Shown piece by piece: positions 17,312 through 25,823 of a stretch of DNA of 64,000 bases. Each line of letters starts with the position of its first letter. Position 1 is the stretch's first letter. The position numbers were made by a program, and so were the translations under genes. Source of the DNA: Geodermatophilus bullaregiensis (GTDB taxonomy: Bacteria; Actinomycetota; Actinomycetes; Mycobacteriales; Geodermatophilaceae); contig NZ_JAFBCJ010000001.1 in the NCBI RefSeq assembly GCF_016907675.1, positions 992,001 to 1,056,000 of the forward strand, given 5' to 3'. The notes below the pieces were generated by a model. It was not told the DNA's origin and did no database searches. It saw only the letters and a list, made by a program, of their open reading frames with translations.

Positions 17312-18232
17312 ATGACGACCGACGACGGCGGCGGGCGACCGCAGCGGCAGGGACTGGCCGGGGCCGGCCGGGACGTGGTGGGGCCCATGGTCCTCCACGC
17401 CTGGGACGTCTTCCTCCAGCAGGCTGCCGCCGTCGACCTGGACCGTCCGACCCGCCTGCCCGGCTGGCGTGCCCACGAGGTGTGCGTGCACCTGGGCTGC
17501 TGGCCCGACCACGCCGCGCTGGCCGACCTGGTCGACTCGGCCCGCGCCGGTGGCACGGGCACGCCGCCCGACGTCGACGGGACCAACGCCCGGGTGACCG
17601 CCGCGCACCGTGACGCCCCGCGCGAGGAGGTGCTCGCCGCGCTGCACCGCAGCCGGGAGGCCACCGCCCGCTACCTCGCCGAGGAACCGGGCGGGCTCGA
17701 CACCGCGTACGCCGTCTCCACGGTCGGCCGGCTGCCACTGCTGTCGGTGGTCCTCGGCCAGGCCTACGAGCTCGCCGTCCACGGCCTGGACCTCGTGCCG
17801 CTGGGTGCTCCCCCGCCGCCGCCGGAGGTGCTGCAGGCCGGGCTGGCCGCGCTCGCCGAGGTGACCGGCGCGCTGGCCGCGTCGTCGGGCATCCGCGGCG
17901 GCGCCGGACTGGTCACCCCGGACGGCGGGTGGGCCTTCGCGGCCGACCGCGGTGGCTGGACGGTCCGGCGGCTCGGCGCGGGCGAGCGGCCCCCGGGCGC
18001 CGTCGTGGAGGCGGCGGCCGACGTCCTGCTGGAGGCCGCCTCGGGGCGGGTCAACCCGGCCGCGGCGCTGGTGCGCCGGCGACTGCGGGTGCGCGACCTG
18101 CCGGAGCTGATGATGCTCGCGCCGATCGTGGAGTCCGCGCCGGGCATCCCCGGCGGGCCGATCCTGGCGCTGGCCGCGCGGACCGTCGGCGGGGCCGGTG
18201 ACCTGCTCGGCCGGCTGCGCGGGCGCCGGTGA
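17312..18232 (+). CDS. maleylpyruvate isomerase-like, mycothiol-dependent family protein
   Basis: 306 residues with a DinB-like N-terminal four-helix domain of the MDMPI_N type (LPGWRAHEVCVHLGCWPDH, then LAVHGLDLV). Members of this fold use mycothiol and a metal held by histidines for isomerase or S-transferase reactions in the cytoplasm. The C-terminal part reads like the sterol-carrier-like domain found in the family. Substrate unknown. ATG start. It is convergent with the M23 peptidase gene, and the IS982 element is inserted between them. Confidence 0.75.
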   Translation: MTTDDGGGRPQRQGLAGAGRDVVGPMVLHAWDVFLQQAAAVDLDRPTRLPGWRAHEVCVHLGCWPDHAALADLVDSARAGGTGTPPDVDGTNARVTAAHRDAPREEVLAALHRSREATARYLAEEPGGLDTAYAVSTVGRLPLLSVVLGQAYELAVHGLDLVPLGAPPPPPEVLQAGLAALAEVTGALAASSGIRGGAGLVTPDGGWAFAADRGGWTVRRLGAGERPPGAVVEAAADVLLEAASGRVNPAAALVRRRLRVRDLPELMMLAPIVESAPGIPGGPILALAARTVGGAGDLLGRLRGRR

Positions 18233-18256
18233 GGGACCTCCCCGCCCGGGCGGCGA

Positions 18257-19301
18257 CTAGATGACTGATTCCAAGGGTCAGTGGTCGTAGGCGATCAGTG
18301 ATCGTGGGGTCGGTGCGCCGATGTGGTCGTTGTGCCAGATGACGACGGTGAGGGCCAGGACGCGTTGCAGGACGCGGACCCAGACCCCGAGCGGGGTGTG
18401 CCCGCCGTGGTGTTCGAGGTCGAGCTGGCCTTTGAAGGTGTCGTTGATCGACTCGATCACCTGCCGCAGCGGCTTGAACAGGCGGGCTCCGGGCCGTTTG
18501 GGCTCGCCGGTGCGGGCGGGGCGCAGCAGCGCGATGCCGTGGCCGTGCAGCGTGGCTTCGAACTGGCGGCCGTAGTAGTGCCGGTCGGCGATCACCGTCT
18601 GTCCGGCTCGGCTGGCAGTCAGCGCGGGGTCGGCGTCGAGGATGCCCAGCAGCACCTCGCGCTCGTCGGCCTTGGCGCCGGAGAGCGCGAAGCCGACCGG
18701 TAGTCCGTGCAGCGTGCAGAGCAGATGCAGCCGTAGTCCCCAGAAGTAGCGGGAGTGGCTGGCGCAGTAGCCGTACTCGGCCCAGCCGGCCAGCGCCGAG
18801 CGGTGCGCGGCCTCGCGGGAGCGGGCGCACTCCACCGGGGTGGAGTCGACCACCCACACGTCGTCAGACCACAGATGCGTGTCCCGGGCCAGCACCGCGA
18901 TCAGCCAGCGCAGCGTGTCGGCCAGGGCGCGCAGCCGCTTGTTGTAGCCCGGCTGCTGGGGCAGATACGGAAACAGGTGCCGCAGCTGGGCGTGGGCGAA
19001 CCGCAGCCAGCGAGCCTCGCTGGTGCGCCCCAGCAGCGCCTGCATCACCGCCAGGGTGACCAATTCGGCGTCGGTGATCCGCGGTGCGATCCCGACCGCC
19101 GGACGAGCCGGGGCACGACCGGGCGAGGCCTTCAGCAGATCGTCGGTGCGTACATAGAGTGCCGTGGCGAGGGTGTCCAGATCGGCGTCCACGAGGACCT
19201 CCGAGGTTCGACGTTGGGTCAGCAACGCCGAGCCTGGGCACCCTCGCCCATCAGCTCATCAAGGCTCGCCGAACTCGGACCCCTTGGAATCAGTCATCTA
19301 G
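18257..19301 (-). mobile_element. complete IS982-family insertion sequence
   Basis: 1045-bp element with one transposase gene and 21-bp perfect terminal inverted repeats beginning CTAGATGACTGATT at both ends. The outer CTAG may be part of the inverted repeat or a 4-bp target duplication; a relic of a related element at 22644 also begins with CTAG. Its right end abuts the M23 peptidase gene so that the TAG of CTAG is that gene's stop codon. The intact transposase and perfect ends suggest recent arrival. Confidence 0.9.
18278..19225 (-). CDS. IS982-family transposase
   Basis: 315 residues. The DDE nuclease is recognisable from VWVVDSTPVECAR (first Asp), an Asp in VIADRHYYGRQFE, and the C-terminal VIESINDTFKGQLDLE with the final Glu. 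This spacing and the text VDSTPVECARS are typical of IS982-family enzymes. A TTG at 19225 is used as start; a GTG slightly downstream is the alternative. It fills the element with only 21 bp to the left end. A C-terminal fragment of a related transposase lies at 22665-22800. Confidence 0.9.
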   Translation of the reverse strand: MLTQRRTSEVLVDADLDTLATALYVRTDDLLKASPGRAPARPAVGIAPRITDAELVTLAVMQALLGRTSEARWLRFAHAQLRHLFPYLPQQPGYNKRLRALADTLRWLIAVLARDTHLWSDDVWVVDSTPVECARSREAAHRSALAGWAEYGYCASHSRYFWGLRLHLLCTLHGLPVGFALSGAKADEREVLLGILDADPALTASRAGQTVIADRHYYGRQFEATLHGHGIALLRPARTGEPKRPGARLFKPLRQVIESINDTFKGQLDLEHHGGHTPLGVWVRVLQRVLALTVVIWHNDHIGAPTPRSLIAYDH

Positions 19302-20536
19302 CAGCCGCCGCCCAGGGAGATGCCGCGTGCGCTCAGCCACGGGACCGGGTTGACCCGGCTGGCGTAGAGCCCGCCCTCGTGCACCTCGAAGTGCAGGTGC
19401 GGGCCGGTGGACTGGCCCTTGTTGCCGACCTCGGCGATCTGCTGGCCGGCACCGACCACCTGCCCGGCCGACACGAAGAACCGGTTGACGTGGCCGTAGA
19501 CGGTGATCCGGCCGTCGTCGTGCTGCACGTAGACGGCCTGGCCGAAGCCGCTGGCCGGGCCCGCCTGCAGGACGACGCCGCCCGTGGGGGCGAAGACCGG
19601 CGTGCCGATCGGGGCGGCGATGTCGACGCCGTAGTGCATGGTCCCCCACCGCGCGCCGTAGCAGGAGGTCACGCGGCCGGTGGTCGGGGCGGCGGCGCCG
19701 CTGCCCGAGGACTGCACGCTCACGGTCACCGCGGCCTGCTGCTCGGCCTGCTGCTGGGCGGCCCAGGCGGCCTCGGCGTCGGCGATGCCGCGCAGTCGCA
19801 GCAGCTCGGTCTCGGCCACGCGCAGCCGCTCGTCGAGCGCGGCCTTCTGGACGGCGAGGGCGTCGTAGTCGGCCTGGGCGGAGGCCAGGCGGGCGTCGGC
19901 GGCGGCCTGCGCCTCGGCGGCGGCACGGGCGGCGGCGTCGCGCTCGTCCACGGCCGCGCGGGCCAGGGCCTCGGCCTCGGCCTCCTGCGTCTCGAGCAGC
20001 TCGAACTCCTCGAGGGTCTCCGCGCGCTGCGTGCCGAGCATGTCGAGGGTGGCGGCCCGCTCGAGCACCTCACGGGGGCCCTCGCTGTCCAGCAGCACCG
20101 AGACGTCCCCGCTGAGGTCCCCCTGGCTGCCCATGTAGGCCTCGCGGCCGAGCTCGACGACCTCGTCCTCGGCGGCGGCGACGGCGTCGCGGGCAGCCTG
20201 CAGCTCGGCGGCGGCGACGGCGGCGGCCTGCTGGGCGGCGGCCAGCTCGGCCTGCGCGACGAGGGCCGCGTCCGCGGCCGCCTCGGCCTCCACCGTCATC
20301 CGCTGCAGCTGCTCCTCGGCGGCGGTGACCTCGCCCTGGATCCGGCCGACCTCGGCGACCAGGTCGCGCTCGGCGGCCTCCGCGGCGGCGACGTCGTCCT
20401 GGGGGTCGGCCAGCGCGGCCGCAGGAGTCGCCAGCAGGAGTCCCACGGCGACGCCGGTGGCGAGCACGGCACGGCCGAGGCGGGAGGGCAGGGCGGGGCG
20501 GGTCCCCCGGGCGGTCCGGTGGTGCAGGGTCGCCAA
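19298..20536 (-). CDS. secreted M23-family peptidase with coiled-coil domain
   Basis: About 412 residues. A signal peptide (LGRAVLATGVAVGLLLATPAAALA, cleavage before DPQDD) is followed by a long alanine/glutamate-rich coiled coil and a C-terminal LytM/M23 domain with YGVDIAAPIGTPVFAPTGG and GPHLHFEVHEGG, whose histidines bind zinc. Such EnvC/NlpD-like proteins cut peptidoglycan cross-bridges or activate amidases outside the membrane. The start is uncertain: the TTG at 20536 follows GGAGA, but the frame stays open upstream to 20776. The stop codon TAG lies inside the CTAG at the end of the IS982 element, so the insertion may have replaced the last bases or restored them exactly. Confidence 0.8.
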   Translation of the reverse strand: MATLHHRTARGTRPALPSRLGRAVLATGVAVGLLLATPAAALADPQDDVAAAEAAERDLVAEVGRIQGEVTAAEEQLQRMTVEAEAAADAALVAQAELAAAQQAAAVAAAELQAARDAVAAAEDEVVELGREAYMGSQGDLSGDVSVLLDSEGPREVLERAATLDMLGTQRAETLEEFELLETQEAEAEALARAAVDERDAAARAAAEAQAAADARLASAQADYDALAVQKAALDERLRVAETELLRLRGIADAEAAWAAQQQAEQQAAVTVSVQSSGSGAAAPTTGRVTSCYGARWGTMHYGVDIAAPIGTPVFAPTGGVVLQAGPASGFGQAVYVQHDDGRITVYGHVNRFFVSAGQVVGAGQQIAEVGNKGQSTGPHLHFEVHEGGLYASRVNPVPWLSARGISLGGGC

Positions 20537-20983
20537 GAGGGCGCTTCTCCGTTCGTCGCGGCCGCCTCCCGGGTCCGCGGGCGCCCCGCAGGGCACGCCG
20601 CTGCCCGCGTCTGGTGTGCGCGGGCGTGACCGATCCGGGGACCCCCACGGGATCCCCGGTCCCCCGGCACGCGGGCCGGGACGATCAGGCGGGACCCGGC
20701 CGGTGCCCTCGGTGCGAGGAGCTGGAGCCGGCTGGGCCGCGGGCGAACGTACTACGCGACCCCGGGCGAATGTCACGGAAAGGTGACGATCGCGGCGCGC
20801 CTGTTTGCATCCTCAACGAGCTGAGCTGCGGGTATGACGAACCGTGTGGAGTGCCGCACCTTCCGCCACAACGGCCCCACCTGGCCCGTCGCGGCCGGGT
20901 CCGGCGTGCCGTCGCTCACAGGTCCGTCACAGGAACGGCGGGCACCCTGGCCGGCCGGAACGGCACGCAGCGGGAGGAACCAC

Positions 20984-21430
20984 ATGGACGACGTCACCGC
21001 GAGGCAGGTCCCGCCGATGCGGGCGGGCGACAGCGACCGGGCGGCCACGGTGCACCGGCTGCAGGACGCCGTCGCCCGGGGGCTGCTCACGCCCGACGAG
21101 GGCAGCGAGCGGATGGCCGCCGCCTTCGCCGCGGTGCACCTGCGCGACCTGCCGCCGCTGACGGCCGACCTGCCGCCCGCACCGGAGCACGTCACGGCCT
21201 ACGCCACCGCGCCGGGCTGGCGGCCGCTGGGGCTCATGGCCTGGGAGCAGGTCCGGGCCACCGTCGCCGGCGCGCGCGGCGGCGGCCCGGCGGGGGTGCG
21301 ACTGGCCCTGACTGCCGTCGCCGCGCTGCTGGTGCTGGTCCTGCTGGGCTCGCTGGTGCTGGACGGCCTGTTCGACGGCGGGCCCGGCGGCTTCGACCGC
21401 GGCTGGGGGGACGGGCGCGGCCCGCGCTGA
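20984..21430 (+). CDS. DUF1707 (SHOCT-like) membrane protein
   Basis: 148 residues. The N-terminal DUF1707 domain is clear: MRAGDSDRAATVHRLQDAVARG then LLTPDEGSERMAAA and a PPLTADLP segment. One transmembrane helix (VRLALTAVAALLVLVLLGSLVL) sits near the C-terminus, followed by a glycine-rich tail. The family is an actinobacterial membrane-associated regulator-like domain of unknown function. ATG start with GGGAGG 7-12 bases upstream. It is divergent from the M23 peptidase gene. Confidence 0.8.
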   Translation: MDDVTARQVPPMRAGDSDRAATVHRLQDAVARGLLTPDEGSERMAAAFAAVHLRDLPPLTADLPPAPEHVTAYATAPGWRPLGLMAWEQVRATVAGARGGGPAGVRLALTAVAALLVLVLLGSLVLDGLFDGGPGGFDRGWGDGRGPR

Positions 21431-21685
21431 CCCGGCGTCAGCCGACCGGCACGAGGGCCGCTGCCGCGTGGACGTCGGCGTCGGTCTACGAGTCCGCCAC
21501 GGCGGTCCCCGCGGCGCCTGCTCCGCGTACGCACGTCCAGTAGCCGGCTTCCGGGCGGTGGAGCTCCGCGAGGGGGGTGCCGCGACGGCCGTCGCGGATG
21601 CACAGCCGCGGGGGGTGGCTGTGTGCCACCTGGACGTTTTGCACACCGGTGACCCGACGTCTGGCAGGCTGGGCGCCGCTCGTCA

Positions 21686-21762
21686 GGGGCGGTAGCTCAG
21701 CCGGTCAGAGCATGGGACTCATAATCCCTGGGTCGTGGGTTCGAGCCCCACCCGCCCCACCA
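21686..21762 (+). tRNA. tRNA-Met (anticodon CAT)
   Basis: 77 nt including an encoded CCA. Acceptor GGGGCGG pairs with CCGCCCC, the anticodon loop is CTCATAA and the T arm GTGGG-TTCGAGC-CCCAC is perfect. It resembles actinobacterial elongator tRNA-Met. A CAT anticodon could also mean tRNA-Ile2 with modified C, but the sequence pattern favours Met. Its 3' 45 bases are repeated at 22580-22624, marking it as an integration site. Confidence 0.93.
21718..21762 (+). repeat. attL-like copy of 45-bp direct repeat (3' end of tRNA-Met)
   Basis: From the anticodon loop to CCA, 45 bases of the tRNA are repeated exactly at 22580-22624. A repeat of a tRNA 3' half starting in the anticodon loop is the classic footprint of tyrosine-recombinase integration. 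Confidence 0.85.
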
Positions 21763-21841
21763 GGCAGTACACAAGGCGCGCGCCGGAGAACCTGTCAGGC
21801 TGGCCCTATCCATGTCTTACAATCCGTGAGACACTCCAGCT

Positions 21842-22075
21842 GTGGCTGACACGATCACCTTCCGTCCCGATGAGGACGCCCGACGTGCCCTGGCCGTGCT
21901 CACGCAAGACGGCACCCCCGTCTCCACCGCCGTGCGGGCAGCTCTGATCGAGGCCGCGAGGGTTGCGGCGGAAGGCCGGCTCCGCGCGGAGGCCGCCGCG
22001 CTGGTCGACGACGAAGCCGACCGTGCCGAGGCCGCTCAAGTCCTTCGGGACATGGAGACCTTGCGTGCGTGGTGA
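21842..22075 (+). CDS. antitoxin-like protein, probable MazE/RHH type
   Basis: 77 residues. The N-terminus (ADTITFRPDEDARRALAVL) reads like a ribbon-helix-helix DNA-binding domain, followed by an alanine/glutamate-rich helix expected to bind and mask the toxin. GTG start at 21842. The toxin gene starts 11 bases before its stop, so the two are translationally coupled. In such pairs the antitoxin, alone or with toxin, represses its own promoter. Family assignment rests on size, sequence character and the toxin partner. Confidence 0.75.
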   Translation: MADTITFRPDEDARRALAVLTQDGTPVSTAVRAALIEAARVAAEGRLRAEAAALVDDEADRAEAAQVLRDMETLRAW

Positions 22076-22376
22076 GGTCTTCCGCCTGCGCTCTCCCCGC
22101 GGCACACGCGGCCACGAGCAGGCGGGGGTCCGCTACGCCATCGTCGTCCAGTCCGACCTGCTTCCCCTGTCCACCTGGTTGGTTGCACCCACGTCTACTT
22201 CGGCCCGCGCCGCCACCTTCCGTCCGGAGGTCTCCATCGACGGGCGCCCCACCCGGGTGCTGGCCGAACAGACCGCCGCAGTGGATCCGGAGCGCTTGGG
22301 AGACTCGGCCGGACATCTCAGTTTCGAGGAACTGCGGCAGGTCGACGCGGCTCTGCGTCTGGTTCTCGGCCTGTGA
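22065..22376 (+). CDS. mazF: MazF/PemK-family endoribonuclease toxin
   Basis: 103 residues. The MazF/PemK fold is indicated by the opening VRGEVFRLRSPRG, followed by RYAIVVQSDLLPLSTWLVAPTS and the C-terminal LAEQTAAVDPERL, where LxxQxxxVD is a family signature. MazF toxins cut mRNA at short motifs and arrest growth when the antitoxin decays. The GTG start at 22065 overlaps the antitoxin gene. It lies inside the 45-bp-repeat mini-island, where the pair may stabilise the element. Confidence 0.85.
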   Translation: MRGEVFRLRSPRGTRGHEQAGVRYAIVVQSDLLPLSTWLVAPTSTSARAATFRPEVSIDGRPTRVLAEQTAAVDPERLGDSAGHLSFEELRQVDAALRLVLGL

Positions 22377-22579
22377 AGGCCGCTGGACGTGGATGGTGAG
22401 CCGCTCCCCTCCGTGCGTCCTCAGGACAGCGGCTTGGCCGAAGCTGTCAGTCGACCCGTCACATGTGCCCGCTCTGACCCCGGCCCGGTCCCCGCCTGTC
22501 AACAGCCGGGTACTGGTCCTCGGACGGTCCTCAACGACCTGCGTTTAACCTGGTCAGCACAGCGTTCAGCGAATTTGTG

Positions 22580-22624
22580 CTCATAATCCCTGGGTCGTGG
22601 GTTCGAGCCCCACCCGCCCCACCA
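22580..22624 (+). repeat. attR-like copy of the tRNA-Met 3' 45 bp
   Basis: Exact duplicate of 21718-21762. It is not a functional tRNA because the 5' half is missing. The base before the repeat differs (G instead of A), fixing the left border inside the anticodon loop. Just after it, CCAGGCA also matches the sequence following the intact tRNA after a 3-nt slip. Confidence 0.85.
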
Positions 22625-22643
22625 CCAGGCAACCGCCCCACAA

Positions 22644-22805
22644 CTAGATGACTGACTCCGAGGGTCAGTGGTCGTAGGCGAGTAGGGATCGCCGCACGGG
22701 TTGGCCGGTGTGGTCGTTGTGCCAGATTGCCGCGGTCAGTGCCAGCAGGCACTGCAGCACGCGGATCATCACGCCGCCGGGAGTGTGGCCTCCACGGGTC
22801 GCTCG
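22644..22805 (-). pseudogene. IS982 relic: inverted repeat and transposase C-terminus
   Basis: Begins CTAGATGACTGACTCC, nearly the same end sequence as the complete element at 18257. Reading leftward on the minus strand gives GGVMIRVLQCLLALTAAIWHNDH, matching VWVRVLQRVLALTVVIWHNDH of the intact transposase and ending AYDH in both. Only about 45 codons remain, then similarity stops at the esterase upstream region. The other end of the element is lost. Divergence from the intact copy shows an older, separate insertion. Confidence 0.8.
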
Positions 22806-22980
22806 CGGCTTGGCCCAACGTCCCGCAGCGCTGGGGTTACGCGCCCCATGGCGGCCGCTCGGGGACACGACAGCAGCTTCGGGAATCCCGAGGTGCCCCT
22901 GCGAGATGGCGATCACGCCCGGGCGGGTCTGCTGTGGACGGCCTGCGGACGGACCGTCCGGCGCCGTGGATGCTGTCCGG

Positions 22981-23739
22981 GTGCCTGCCGTCCCGCGTCT
23001 CCCCTCACGGGCCTCGCTCCTCACCGAGCCGCCGCGGGCGGGACTGGACCTCGCCGCCCTCGCGACCACCTGGCCGTTGCTCGCCACCGCCCGCCGCGGA
23101 GACGGCCACCCGGTACTGGTGCTGCCGGGCCTGCTGACCGGCGACCCCGCCACCCTGGTGCTGCGAACCGCGCTGCGCGCCCTCGGCCACGACGTGTCCG
23201 GCTGGAGTCTGGGCCTCAACCGGGGACCGACGGGCCACGTCGTCCACACGCTGCGCGACCGACTCGAGCGGTTGCACCGCACCTCGGGACGGCGGGTCAG
23301 CCTGGTCGGCTGGAGTCTCGGCGGGCTGTACGCGCGCGAACTGGCCAGAGCCGCGCCGGGCAGCGTCCGCGGACTGGTCACCCTGGGCACGCCGGTGGTG
23401 CGATGGGCTCCCTGGGTCCGCACGGCCTCGGGCATCGTCGACGGCGGCACCGGCCTCCTCCGCCAGGCAGCAGCGCTGCCCCGGCCCTGGGCCGAGCGCG
23501 GCTCCCTGCGCGTGCCCGCCACGTCGGTCTACACGCGAGCCGACGGCATCGTGCACTGGTCCTCGTGCCGGTACGAGGTGGGCCCTCGACGGGAGAACGT
23601 GGAAGTGCGCGGCAGCCACCTCGGCCTCGCGGTCAACCCCGCGGTCCTGTGGGTGCTGGCCGACCGACTGGGGATCGCCGAGGGCGCCTGGGAGCCCTTT
23701 CGGCCTCCGCTCGGACTCAGCACGCTCTTCCCCCGCTGA
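22981..23739 (+). CDS. alpha/beta-hydrolase (lipase/esterase-like)
   Basis: About 252 residues. HPVLVLPGLLTGDPATLVLR is the oxyanion region, GWSLGG holds the nucleophile Ser, and an Asp in RADGIVHWSS and a His in RGSHLGLAVNP complete a plausible triad. No clear signal peptide. It is a paralogue of the esterase at 61439: the two share the order and wording of all these blocks. The GTG at 22981 is chosen to give the same N-terminus as the paralogue; an earlier GTG at 22966 is possible. Substrate unknown. It lies between the IS982 relic and decayed DNA, so it may be island cargo. Confidence 0.75.
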   Translation: MPAVPRLPSRASLLTEPPRAGLDLAALATTWPLLATARRGDGHPVLVLPGLLTGDPATLVLRTALRALGHDVSGWSLGLNRGPTGHVVHTLRDRLERLHRTSGRRVSLVGWSLGGLYARELARAAPGSVRGLVTLGTPVVRWAPWVRTASGIVDGGTGLLRQAAALPRPWAERGSLRVPATSVYTRADGIVHWSSCRYEVGPRRENVEVRGSHLGLAVNPAVLWVLADRLGIAEGAWEPFRPPLGLSTLFPR

Positions 23740-25337
23740 CGGGACACCGAGGCCGATCGACCTGGTGCCGGCACGACCTCAGAGGTGCGGGACGTATGCA
23801 CCACGGCTCGCCCACGTGCATCCGTGCAGTTGGAGCTGTATACGGAACCGCAGCGTACTGCGGTGGACGTCCCCAGATGAGGAACACCGGTGATCATCAA
23901 CGCCGCGGCGCCGCGGTGCCACACCACACCGGTTCCGGTCGGGGAACCCGTCGTCGTCCTCACGTCCGTGCACGGTCTCGTGCGCAGCTGCCCCGGTCGG
24001 CTCCGGCCCGCCCGCACCAGCGCCGGTATCACCGGAGCCTGCCGCCTCTCCTGTGGGGCGATGGACCGACCGCGCCCGCGTCGACCGCTGAGCCGCCGTT
24101 CGGTGAGGCCGCGGCCACGTCGGAGGGAGACGCTCCGGTCGCGGCCCGACCGGGACGGCGCACGCTGGCTCGTCGCCGCCTGCGTCGCCGACCGACCTGC
24201 CGACACCGAGGAGACCCAGACCCGTGGCCGAGCCTGTGCCCGCCTCCAGCATGCGTCTCGCCGTCAGGGGGCTGTACGACCCGACGCCCGCTTGTGGCCA
24301 TGGCAAGGAGTCCCTGGCCGATCAGCACGACGCCGTCGACCCTCACCCGGGCCCCACCCCCACGTACACGCTCTTCGCCCCCTCCGGCATGCCGCTGACG
24401 GCCACCGGCAGCGTGCGGCTCGAGTTCTCCGGGCAGCTGTCGACGCGCGACCCGACGTCCGGGGCTCCATCGGTTCGTCGACACGACACGGTCGTCGTCG
24501 GCGACAGCCTGAGCTCGCCGACAGACCGACGGGACGACCCCGGCACGCGACGGGGAGCCGCCGACTCAGACGGCATCGACCCGATGCGGCTGGCGGCGGG
24601 CGCGGAGTCGTGGCTGCCCGCGGACGTCGGTGGAGACCGCTCCCGATCGAGGCGACACAGCTCGGAACCGGCCGCCAGGACCGGCTCCGGGCAGCTGCTG
24701 CGCGCGGGGCGCCACGAAACCCTCACCCCTCCTGGTGGCGAGGTCGCGCCGCCGGCCGTCCATCCGATCCGGACACCACACCGCTGGACCTCCTCGTGGA
24801 GCGGGCCGGCTGGGTCGGCGTCGTCCTGGCCGTGGCGGCCCACGACGCCGTGTGGTGGTCCCGTGGGCCGCCGGGCTGAACCGGTGGCGGGAGACGGCGC
24901 ACGGGGCCCGCGCCGCGGTCACGTCCTGGTGCGGCATCGGACCCGACCCCGTCGCGTCAGGTGTGTCGGGCTGGTCCACCGAGCCCGGGTCCTCACCGCC
25001 CGACGAGCCGCTCGTGGGCCTGCTCGTACGGGTGACGTCCCGGACACCGCGGCGGTCGACGTCCACCGGCTGGACCTCCTGATCGACGCGACCACGCCCG
25101 TGCACGGACCACACAGCGGCGAGGTTCTGCCGTTGGCCGAGAACGTGCTCCGGGCCGCCGACCGGTCGGCGCTCGGTCACGGTCCGACGCGTCGACGCGT
25201 GATCCCGCACTCCCCACCCATCTCCTCCCCGACCCGGCCCTCGTTCCTCCGCGGAGCCCGTGCCTCCGTAGCGGTCCGGCCCCCGGGAGAGGACGATGCT
25301 GGGCCAGGCCAGCAGTGGCGGAAGGAGCGGATCTCCC
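23740..25337. other. 1.6-kb region of decayed or non-coding DNA
   Basis: No intact gene is supported. Several pieces have protein-like composition but switch frame: around 24770-24880 a frame reading DLLVERAGWVGVVLAVAAHD, then 24870-24960 in another frame AAGLNRWRETAHGARAAVTS, then around 25050-25170 AAVDVHRLDLLIDATTPVHG in a third. This pattern suggests one gene broken by frameshifts. I do not recognise its family. Position next to the protease cluster makes a lost component of that system possible. Confidence 0.4.
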
Positions 25338-25823
25338 GTGACCACGTCCAGTCGTGAGGACGACGACCGTTTGCTGGAGGAGCTCCGTGCAGCGCTGCGG
25401 GCAGCCGGGGAACCGACGGACGCCATGACCGCCGCCGCTGCGGGCGCGTTCTCCTGGCGCACGGTGGATGCCGAGCTGGCCGGGCTCGACCTCGCGGCGG
25501 CGTCACCCGACCCCGTGAGTGGCTCGTCCCCGGACGAGTACGTCCTCGCCCGCGCCAACGGCTCTGATCCGGCGGTCCTCCGATTCACGTCCGGCTCCGC
25601 CATCGTCGAGCTCGAGGCGGGTGACGATGGCTGGGCCGGGCTGCTCCACCCGGCCTCTCCCGGCCAGGTCTCTGTGCTGGGGCCGGACGGCACAGCGCTG
25701 GAGACGGCCACCATCGACGAACTCGGCGCCTTCTTCATCGCGCCCATGCTCAGCGGCCCGGTCCGGCTGCGCTGCCGGACCGGAGCGGACGAACTGCTCA
25801 CCGACTGGTGCGTGCTCCGCTGA
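25338..25823 (+). CDS. small helix-plus-beta protein of the CHAT/sigma cluster (hypothetical)
   Basis: 161 residues. The N-terminal 60 are charged and helical (DDDRLLEELRAALRAAGEP, then AAGAFSWRTVDAELAGLDL). The rest is beta-rich and ends DELGAFFIAPMLSGPVRLRC, like a small regulatory beta-sandwich. From memory, proteins of this layout accompany ECF sigma factors and CHAT proteases in Streptomyces; the function is not established. No signal peptide or membrane segment. GTG start at 25338 with GGAAGGAG upstream. It could be an anti-sigma-like or substrate partner in the proteolytic system, which is my inference only. It is not adjacent to the sigma gene here. Confidence 0.6.
   Translation: MTTSSREDDDRLLEELRAALRAAGEPTDAMTAAAAGAFSWRTVDAELAGLDLAAASPDPVSGSSPDEYVLARANGSDPAVLRFTSGSAIVELEAGDDGWAGLLHPASPGQVSVLGPDGTALETATIDELGAFFIAPMLSGPVRLRCRTGADELLTDWCVLR

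Larger units (their letters stand above)
21763..22624 (+). mobile_element. 862-bp integrase-less mini-island at tRNA-Met carrying a toxin-antitoxin pair
   Basis: The segment between the tRNA-Met 3' end and its exact 45-bp duplicate holds only an RHH-like antitoxin and a MazF-like toxin plus about 200 bases with no recognisable gene. No integrase is present. It could be a satellite mobilised in trans or the remnant of a larger island after deletion. Downstream of the second repeat lies an IS982 relic. Confidence 0.7.

Noticed and set aside
20537..20780. Possible c-di-AMP (ydaO-type) riboswitch upstream of the M23 peptidase gene
   Set aside because: GGGGGACC and GGGGTC elements are present, but the conserved CAGCTAACC block is missing and the order of elements is wrong. 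GC-rich pairing alone explains the resemblance.
22389..22586. Small plus-strand frame at the right end of the mini-island
   Set aside because: It lacks family resemblance and a ribosome-binding site and runs into the attR repeat. I looked for an integrase remnant here and found none.
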